Source: Leclercia pneumoniae
GTDB taxonomy: Bacteria; Pseudomonadota; Gammaproteobacteria; Enterobacterales; Enterobacteriaceae
NCBI RefSeq assembly: GCF_017348915.1
Contig: NZ_CP071383.1
Coordinates: forward strand, 2,542,001-2,606,000
DNA length: 64,000 nt
Reading direction: 5' to 3'
Part shown: positions 58,170-64,000 of the stretch, piece after piece
Layout of the letters: the number at the start of each line of letters is the position of its first letter
Numbering within the stretch: the stretch's first letter is position 1
The notes under the pieces: generated by a model
Told to the model about the DNA's origin: nothing
Databases searched by the model: none
What the model saw: the letters and a program-made list of their open reading frames with translations, nothing else
Position numbers and translations under genes: made by a program

Positions 58170-58184
58170 TGTAATTTTATTACA
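58170..58184. promoter_or_regulatory. HexR operator of zwf
   Basis: TGTAATTTTATTACA matches the HexR consensus (TGTARTTWWAYTACA) at 15 of 15 positions or nearly so. It lies between zwf and the divergent hexR gene, so it may control both. Confidence 0.85.
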
Positions 58185-58225
58185 ATGCACTGTACTGCTT
58201 TTACGTCATTCCCGAAACCATTAGC

Positions 58226-58244
58226 GCTTAACGACGCGTGCGAT
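58226..58244 (-). promoter_or_regulatory. putative mar/sox/rob box of zwf
   Basis: On the zwf coding strand ATCGCACGCGTCGTTAAGC fits AYnGCACnnWnnRYYAAAY with two mismatches. E. coli zwf is activated by SoxS/MarA/Rob through such a box at a similar distance. Confidence 0.6.
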
Positions 58245-58482
58245 ACGCTGTTTTTTCATCGCCCGGCCACATGCAGCACGGTAACGACTTATGAAACCGT
58301 TTAAAAATCGTCCTGGCTGCGGGAGGCTAAAACCCGACAGCGATCAAGTAATGAAAAAAAACAACAACATTTCTCAGCACGATTTGCCTTTTCCGGAAGT
58401 CACAGGCGTATATTCTTGCTAATTAGATCCATGATTTCACGTATTAATGAAATCGCTTCCACCCATGGGCGCCTTGTTAACA

Positions 58483-59352
58483 ATGAACATGCTGGAAAAA
58501 ATCCAGTTCCAACTGGAACACCTTAGCAAATCCGAGCGAAAAGTGGCTGAAGTCATTCTCGCCTCCCCCGCTCAGGCCATACACTCAAGCATTGCGGCAC
58601 TGGCGCAGGGATCCGGGGTCAGTGAACCGACCGTCAACCGTTTCTGCCGCAGCATGGACACTCGCGGCTTTCCTGATTTTAAACTGCATCTGGCTCAGAG
58701 TCTTGCTAACGGCACACCTTATGTAAATCGTAATGTCGATGAAGGCGATAGCGTGGAAGCTTATACCGCAAAAATCTTTGAGTCGGCTATGGCAACGCTC
58801 GACCAGGTGCGCCAGTCACTGGATATGACGTCGGTAAACCGCGCTGTAGACCTGCTCACCCAGGCGAAGAAAATCGCATTTTTTGGGCTCGGCTCATCCG
58901 CTGCGGTGGCACACGATGCCATGAACAAATTTTTCCGCTTCAACGTGCCTGTTATCTATTCCGACGACATCGTGTTACAACGCATGAGCTGTATGAATTG
59001 TAACGAAGATGACGTGGTGGTGTTAATCTCGCACACCGGTCGCACTAAGAGCCTGGTTGAGCTGGCGCAACTCGCGCGCGAAAATGATGCCATGGTCATT
59101 GCTCTGACCACCGTTGGGACACCGCTGGCGCGGGAAGTCACCCTGGCGATCACCCTCGACGTCCCCGAAGATACCGACATTTATATGCCGATGGTCTCCC
59201 GTCTGGCGCAGTTAACGGTGATTGACGTTCTGGCTACCGGTTTTACCCTGCGTCGCGGTGCGAAATTCAGAGATAACTTGAAGCGGGTCAAAGAAGCGCT
59301 CAAGGAATCGCGTTTTGATAAAGAGTTACTTATAAAGGGTGATATGCCCTAA
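58483..59352 (+). CDS. hexR: RpiR-family regulator HexR
   Basis: The protein is 289 residues from the ATG at 58483 (MNMLEKIQFQLEHL), as in E. coli YebK/HexR. It has an N-terminal RpiR-type HTH (SSIAALAQGSGVSEPTVNRF) and a C-terminal SIS sugar-phosphate domain (FFGLGSSAAVAHDAMNKFFR, LISHTGRTKSLVELAQLA). It senses KDPG and represses zwf, edd-eda, pykA and others. It is divergent from zwf, with a HexR site in between, and upstream of pykA. Confidence 0.96.
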   Translation: MNMLEKIQFQLEHLSKSERKVAEVILASPAQAIHSSIAALAQGSGVSEPTVNRFCRSMDTRGFPDFKLHLAQSLANGTPYVNRNVDEGDSVEAYTAKIFESAMATLDQVRQSLDMTSVNRAVDLLTQAKKIAFFGLGSSAAVAHDAMNKFFRFNVPVIYSDDIVLQRMSCMNCNEDDVVVLISHTGRTKSLVELAQLARENDAMVIALTTVGTPLAREVTLAITLDVPEDTDIYMPMVSRLAQLTVIDVLATGFTLRRGAKFRDNLKRVKEALKESRFDKELLIKGDMP

Positions 59353-59460
59353 TCGTTAAAACAAGGTTGTTACTTTTTTCGCTATTCGGTAAGTTTCTGC
59401 ACAGAGCGCCGAATCAATGTTCACGCAACACCAAAGTTGTTTCAGTCAACGGAGTATTAC

Positions 59461-60903
59461 ATGTCCAGAAGGCTTCGCAGAACCAAGATCGTTACCACTT
59501 TAGGCCCAGCCACCGACCGCGATAATAATCTCGAGAAAATCATCGCTGCAGGTGCCAACGTGGTACGTATGAACTTCTCACACGGCACGCCAGAAGATCA
59601 TAAACTTCGTGCGGACAAAGTCCGCGAGATCGCGGCTAAACTGGGACGTCATGTCGCCATCCTTGGCGATCTTCAGGGACCGAAAATTCGCGTTTCGACC
59701 TTTAAAGAAGGCAAAGTTTTCCTCAATATCGGCGATAAATTCCTGCTCGACGCCAACCTGGGTAAAGGCGAAGGCGACAAAGAGAAAGTGGGTATCGACT
59801 ATAAAGGTCTGCCTGCTGATGTGGTACCGGGCGATATTCTGTTGCTCGACGATGGACGCGTTCAGCTGAAAGTGCTGGAAGTCCAGGGAATGCGCGTCTT
59901 CACCGAAGTGACCGTTGGCGGCCCGCTTTCTAACAACAAAGGGATCAACAAACTGGGCGGCGGCCTCTCTGCCGAAGCGCTGACCGAAAAAGACAAGGCC
60001 GATATTCTTACCGCGGCCCAGATCGGCGTGGATTACCTGGCCGTCTCCTTCCCGCGCTGCGGCGAAGATCTGAACTATGCTCGCCGTCTGGCGCGCGATG
60101 CCGGCTGCGATGCGAAAATCGTCGCAAAAGTTGAGCGTGCTGAGGCGGTCTGCAGCCAGGATGCGATGGATGACATCATTCTGGCGTCTGACGTGGTGAT
60201 GGTGGCGCGTGGTGACCTGGGCGTGGAAATTGGCGACCCGGAACTGGTCGGTATCCAGAAAGCGCTCATCCGCCGCGCCCGTCAGCTGAACCGTTCCGTG
60301 ATCACCGCGACGCAGATGATGGAGTCGATGATCACCAACCCTATGCCAACCCGTGCGGAAGTCATGGACGTCGCCAACGCCGTGCTGGATGGCACTGATG
60401 CGGTCATGCTCTCTGCCGAGACGGCGGCGGGTCAGTATCCGGCTGAAACCGTAGCGGCCATGGCGCGCGTCTGTCTGGGTGCAGAAAAGATCCCTAGCAT
60501 TAACGTCTCAAAACACCGTCTGGACATTCAGTTCGACAATGTGGAAGAGGCAATTGCAATGTCCGCGATGTACGCCGCCAACCACCTGAAAGGCGTAACC
60601 GCTATCATTACCATGACCGAATCTGGTCGTACCGCGCTGATGACATCACGTATCAGCTCTGGTCTGCCCATCTTCGCCATGTCTCGCCATGAACGTACCC
60701 TGAATCTCACCGCACTCTATCGCGGTGTAACCCCGGTCTACTTCGACAGCAATAATGACGGCGTCGCCGCAGCTAACGATGCCGTTAATCTGCTGCGTGA
60801 CAAAGGCTACCTGGTTTCCGGCGATATCGTTATTGTGACCCAGGGTGATGTGATGAGCACCATCGGCTCAACCAACACCACGCGCGTCATGACCGTCGAG
60901 TAA
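59461..60903 (+). CDS. pykA: pyruvate kinase II
   Basis: The protein is 480 residues from the ATG at 59461 (ACGGAGTATTAC upstream), the E. coli length. It has the active-site loop [11 protein letters not shown], the Lys signature [23 protein letters not shown] and TQMMESMI. It converts phosphoenolpyruvate and ADP to pyruvate and ATP; the PykA isozyme is AMP-activated. It sits beside its known regulator HexR. Confidence 0.97.
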   Translation: MSRRLRRTKIVTTLGPATDRDNNLEKIIAAGANVVRMNFSHGTPEDHKLRADKVREIAAKLGRHVAILGDLQGPKIRVSTFKEGKVFLNIGDKFLLDANLGKGEGDKEKVGIDYKGLPADVVPGDILLLDDGRVQLKVLEVQGMRVFTEVTVGGPLSNNKGINKLGGGLSAEALTEKDKADILTAAQIGVDYLAVSFPRCGEDLNYARRLARDAGCDAKIVAKVERAEAVCSQDAMDDIILASDVVMVARGDLGVEIGDPELVGIQKALIRRARQLNRSVITATQMMESMITNPMPTRAEVMDVANAVLDGTDAVMLSAETAAGQYPAETVAAMARVCLGAEKIPSINVSKHRLDIQFDNVEEAIAMSAMYAANHLKGVTAIITMTESGRTALMTSRISSGLPIFAMSRHERTLNLTALYRGVTPVYFDSNNDGVAAANDAVNLLRDKGYLVSGDIVIVTQGDVMSTIGSTNTTRVMTVE

Positions 60904-60924
60904 TCTGTCGCGTTATCGTGATCT

Positions 60925-60952
60925 AAAAAAGCCCCTGACGGGGCTTTTTTTA
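60925..60952. terminator. bidirectional terminator between pykA and lpxM
   Basis: AAAAAAGCCCC / GGGGCTTTTTTT with loop TGAC. Confidence 0.9.
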
Positions 60953-61921
60953 TTTCTTGCGATAGAGGTCGTTACGTTTGTAGGGCTGTATCTCCCCCGG
61001 CTTACGCGTCTTCAGCAACTTAAGGATCCAGGTATACTGCTCCAGATGCGGTCCCACCAGCAGCTCAACCTCTTCATTCATCCGGCGGGCGATGGTGTGA
61101 TCGTCAGCGGTCATCAGGTCGTCCATCGGCGGGCGCACTTCAATAGTCAGACGGTGGGTCTTGCCATCGTAAATAGGGAACAGCGGCACCACGCGCGCGC
61201 GACATACTTTCATCAGGCGGCCAATTGCCGGTAACGTAGCTTTATAGGTCGCAAAGAAATCGACGAACTCGCTGTGCTCAGGGCCGTGGTCCTGATCGGG
61301 AAGATAGTATCCCCAGTAGCCCTGACGCACGGACTGAATGAAAGGTTTGATACCATCGTTACGAGCATGCAGACGCCCGCCAAAGCGGCGTCGGACGCTG
61401 TTCCAGACGTAATCAAAGACCTTGTTTCCCTGATTGTGGAACATCGCCGCCATCTTCTGCCCCTGGGATGCCATCAGCATCGCAGGAATATCGACGCCCC
61501 AGCCGTGCGGCACCAGAAAGATGACCTTTTCGTCATGACGACGCAGCTCGTCGATAATCTCCAGTCCTTTCCAGTCAACGCGCTTTTCCAGCTTTTTTGG
61601 GCCGCGCATCGCCAGCTCTGCCATCATCGCCATCGCCTGCGGGGCAGTCGTGAACATGTCGTCAATGAGGGCTTCACGCTCTGCTTCACTCTTTTCGGGG
61701 AAGCAGTAGAGTAAGTTAATCTGCGCGCGACGACGCGCGCTCTTACCAAACTTTCCCGCCAGACGCCCTACCGCTCCCAATAGCGGATCGCGAAACGCGG
61801 CCGGAGTTAGCGCCAGGCCCGCAAATGCAAAAACACCGATCCAGGCGCCCCAGTGGCGCGGATGGCGAAAGTCTTTCTCAAACTCAGGAATGTATTCAAT
61901 ATTGTTTTTTCTGGTTTTCAT
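60950..61921 (-). CDS. lpxM: lipid A myristoyl-acyltransferase LpxM
   Basis: The protein is 323 residues, as in E. coli. It is an LpxL/LpxM/HtrB-family acyltransferase: the catalytic HX4D is in VPHGWGVDIPAM, followed by FHNQGNKVFDYVWNSVRRRF. An N-terminal membrane anchor helix (WGAWIGVFAFAGLALTP) is present. It adds the secondary myristate to Kdo2-lipid A at the inner membrane, completing the hexa-acyl endotoxin. It is convergent with pykA. Confidence 0.96.
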   Translation of the reverse strand: MKTRKNNIEYIPEFEKDFRHPRHWGAWIGVFAFAGLALTPAAFRDPLLGAVGRLAGKFGKSARRRAQINLLYCFPEKSEAEREALIDDMFTTAPQAMAMMAELAMRGPKKLEKRVDWKGLEIIDELRRHDEKVIFLVPHGWGVDIPAMLMASQGQKMAAMFHNQGNKVFDYVWNSVRRRFGGRLHARNDGIKPFIQSVRQGYWGYYLPDQDHGPEHSEFVDFFATYKATLPAIGRLMKVCRARVVPLFPIYDGKTHRLTIEVRPPMDDLMTADDHTIARRMNEEVELLVGPHLEQYTWILKLLKTRKPGEIQPYKRNDLYRKK

Positions 61922-61990
61922 GCTTTTTCCAGTGGCGGGTGACGCTGAAAAGAATAATGAGATAGTTTAGCGAGGCAGTGCGTAACGCAC

Positions 61991-62026
61991 AAAAGAAAAA
62001 GCCGGCACAGTCGCTGTACCGGCTTT
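61991..62026 (-). terminator. mepM terminator
   Basis: On the minus strand AAAGCCGGTACAG / CTGTGCCGGCTTT with one mismatch and a 3-nt loop, followed by TTCTTTT. Confidence 0.75.
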
Positions 62027-62039
62027 GTCAGCAGAGAAA

Positions 62040-63359
62040 TTAATCGATGCTGAGTTGTGGCAGCACCTGTTTCACCTGCGCCAGGTAATCGGTGCGGTCT
62101 TTACCGGTCAACCCTTCGGTACGCGGCAGTTTCGCCGTTAATGGGTTAACCGCCTGCTGGTTGATCCACACTTCATAGTGCAGGTGCGGGCCAGTAGAAC
62201 GCCCCGTGTTACCAGAGAGCGCAATACGGTCACCGCGCTTCACTTTCTGGCCGGGTTTCACCAGCAGTTTACGCAGGTGCATATAGCGGGTGGTATAAGT
62301 ACGGCCATGACGCACTGCCACGTAGTACCCTGCTGCACCGCTACGTTTAGCGATCACCACTTCGCCATCACCGACTGACAGCACAGGCGTGCCCTGCGGC
62401 ATCGCGAAATCAACGCCACGGTGCGGCGCAATACGCCCAGTTACCGGGTTCAGACGGCGTGGGTTAAAGTTAGAGGAGACGCGGAACTGTTTAGCGGTCG
62501 GGAAACGCAGGAAGCCTTTCGCCAGTCCGGTACCGTTGCGGTCATAGAATTTGCCATCCTCTGCGCGGACAGCATAATAATCCTTCCCATCTGAACGCAG
62601 TCGGACACCTAAAAGCTGGCTCTGCTCACGTTTACCGTCCAGCATTTCGCGGGACATCAATACCGAGAACGCATCGCCTTTTTTCAGTTTGCGGAAGTCC
62701 ATCTGCCACTGCATGGCTTTGGTCACCGAGCTGATTTCACCGCTCGTCAGGCCGGCATCACGGGCGCTGGCAACAAAGCTGCCGCCCACGGTGCCTTTAA
62801 TGGCGCTATTCACCCATTCGCCCTGCTGCATCTCACTGCTCATCTTGAAACCGTTTGCAGTACGATCGTAGGTGCGGGTTTCACGACGGGACATTTCCCA
62901 GGTCAGGCGTTGTAAATCACCGTTGTCGGTCAGGGTCCAGGAGAGCTGCTGGCCAATTTTCAGGTTACGCAACTCTTTATCGGAGGCAGCAAGCTGGCTG
63001 ATTTCGCCCATCTCAATGCCATACTGATTAAGAATGCTGCTTAAGGTATCGCCGGTCGAAACGACGTATTCATGGACACCGGCTTCGTTTGCGGTTTTGT
63101 CATCGAGCTCATCCTGCGGGATGGCTTCCTCTTCCTGGGGGGCCTGGTCAATAGGCTCACTCGCTTCCGGCAGCAAAGAACGAATTTCACTTCGTTCAAG
63201 CTCAATGGTTTTAACGATAGGTGTCGAAACCGGGTGGTAAACGTAGGGTCGCCAGACGGCGACCGCTAAGGTGAGAACGGTAAGCGACCCCAGCATGACG
63301 CGGTGGGGCCGGGGCAAATTATTAAATGCCAGGGCGACAGAGCGGGCTATCTGTTGCAC
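62040..63359 (-). CDS. mepM: murein DD-endopeptidase MepM
   Basis: The protein is 439 residues (E. coli 440). One N-terminal membrane helix (VMLGSLTVLTLAVAVW), a LysM domain (EYVVSTGDTLSSILNQYGIE) and a C-terminal M23/LytM domain with the zinc motifs HRGVDFAMPQG and HLHYEVW. It cuts meso-DAP/D-Ala cross-links so new peptidoglycan can be inserted. It is 15 bp downstream of znuA in the same direction. Confidence 0.96.
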   Translation of the reverse strand: MQQIARSVALAFNNLPRPHRVMLGSLTVLTLAVAVWRPYVYHPVSTPIVKTIELERSEIRSLLPEASEPIDQAPQEEEAIPQDELDDKTANEAGVHEYVVSTGDTLSSILNQYGIEMGEISQLAASDKELRNLKIGQQLSWTLTDNGDLQRLTWEMSRRETRTYDRTANGFKMSSEMQQGEWVNSAIKGTVGGSFVASARDAGLTSGEISSVTKAMQWQMDFRKLKKGDAFSVLMSREMLDGKREQSQLLGVRLRSDGKDYYAVRAEDGKFYDRNGTGLAKGFLRFPTAKQFRVSSNFNPRRLNPVTGRIAPHRGVDFAMPQGTPVLSVGDGEVVIAKRSGAAGYYVAVRHGRTYTTRYMHLRKLLVKPGQKVKRGDRIALSGNTGRSTGPHLHYEVWINQQAVNPLTAKLPRTEGLTGKDRTDYLAQVKQVLPQLSID

Positions 63360-63374
63360 GTATTCACTTCCTCG

Positions 63375-64000
63375 TTAATCTCCTTTCAGGCAGCTCGCAT
63401 ACTGGTTCGCCAGTTGGCTGAGGAACTGCGAATAGCTCGCTTTGCTCAACTGGATATTCGTTCCTAGCGGGTCAAGGGTGCCCATGCGCACGGATGTTCC
63501 CCTTGCCACGGCTTCAACGACCGCTGGCCTGAACTGTGGCTCAGCAAAAACGCAGGTCGCTTTTTGCTCAACCAACTGTGTTCTGATTTCATGTAAACGC
63601 TGCGCACCAGGCTGAATGACAGGATTCACGGTAAAATGGCCAAGCGGCGTGAGACCGTAATGTTTTTCGTAATAGCCATAGGCGTCATGAAAAACGAAAT
63701 ATCCTTTACCTTTCAATGGTGCGAGCTCGGTACCTACCTGCTTATCGGTTGCGGCAAGCTGTGCCTCAAAATCCTTCAGGTTGGCGTCTAGTTTGGCTCG
63801 ACTTTGCGGCATAAGTTCCACTAATTTTTCGTGGATTGCAACCGCAGACAACCGCGCTATCTCGGGTGAAAGCCACAGGTGCATGTTGTACTCGCCATGA
63901 TGGTGATGTGCATCACTATTTTCATCGTCACCCTCGCCGTGACCATGATCATGATCGTGGTCCTCTGCCCCTTTCATGAGCAGCGGTTTAACACCAGACA
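63375..64000 (-). CDS. znuA: zinc ABC transporter substrate-binding protein ZnuA (5' end outside)
   Basis: The C-terminal 208 residues are inside the window; the N-terminus and promoter are beyond the right edge. The His/Asp-rich loop ([20 protein letters not shown] then HH) is followed by [35 protein letters not shown] and the conserved C-terminal Cys pair ([17 protein letters not shown]). It is a periplasmic zinc chaperone of ZnuABC under Zur control. The His-rich loop is typical and its length varies between species. Confidence 0.96.
   Translation of the reverse strand, partial: SGVKPLLMKGAEDHDHDHGHGEGDDENSDAHHHHGEYNMHLWLSPEIARLSAVAIHEKLVELMPQSRAKLDANLKDFEAQLAATDKQVGTELAPLKGKGYFVFHDAYGYYEKHYGLTPLGHFTVNPVIQPGAQRLHEIRTQLVEQKATCVFAEPQFRPAVVEAVARGTSVRMGTLDPLGTNIQLSKASYSQFLSQLANQYASCLKGD

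Overview
The window is chromosomal DNA from a member of the Enterobacteriaceae. Nearly every gene from position 6175 onward has the length and order of the E. coli/Salmonella segment around sdaA, manXYZ, prc, purT, zwf and znuA. It is not E. coli K-12: minCDE lies directly beside rnd-fadD, a second FtsI-type penicillin-binding protein (the Salmonella PBP3SAL type) sits beside cspC, a metallo-beta-lactamase-fold gene is inserted between yobF and yebO, and yobB and yebG are missing. An Enterobacter/Lelliottia/Leclercia-like genome is my best guess; the sequence alone does not settle the genus.

Region 1-6053 is the integrase end of a lambdoid prophage that continues beyond the left edge. All genes read rightward in a tightly packed early operon: small unknown proteins, a Rad52-family annealing protein, SSB, a DEDD exonuclease, an adenine methyltransferase, a DksA-like zinc finger, an Xis-like HTH protein overlapping int, and a tyrosine integrase. 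A core-type site with a 7-bp centre lies just past int, next to minC.

Region 6175-29707 holds minCDE (division-site selection), rnd, fadD, a Slp lipoprotein, tsaB, yoaA, yoaB, yoaH, pabB, nudL, sdaA, the phosphodiesterase pdeD, the TerC/CorC protein yoaE with a proline-rich leader ORF, the mannose PTS manXYZ, yobD, mntP under MntR-like sites and a Mn riboswitch, rlmA, the PBP3SAL-like gene, and yobF-cspC. Region 30231-46701 holds the MBL-fold gene, yebO, mgrB, yobH, kdgR, yebQ, htpX, prc, proQ, msrC, the lipid transport pair letA-letB, rsmF, yebV, yebW, pphA, the SdsR/SraC sRNA pair and yebY. Region 46718-64000 holds yebZ-yobA, holE, exoX, ptrB, yebE, yebF, purT, the central-carbon cluster eda-edd-zwf-hexR-pykA, lpxM, mepM and the 3' part of znuA.

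Links between neighbours: a HexR-type operator lies in front of zwf, next to the divergently transcribed hexR; Prc, HtpX, PBP3SAL, MepM and LpxM act on the envelope; MntP and YoaE have regulated leaders typical of metal homeostasis. The observations most worth following up are the YoaE leader peptide, a 12-codon ORF coupling the Mn riboswitch to mntP, a one-base frameshift in yobF that runs it into cspC, the PBP3SAL active-site variant, a hairpin-rich gap between holE and exoX, and a terminator-like hairpin in the edd leader.
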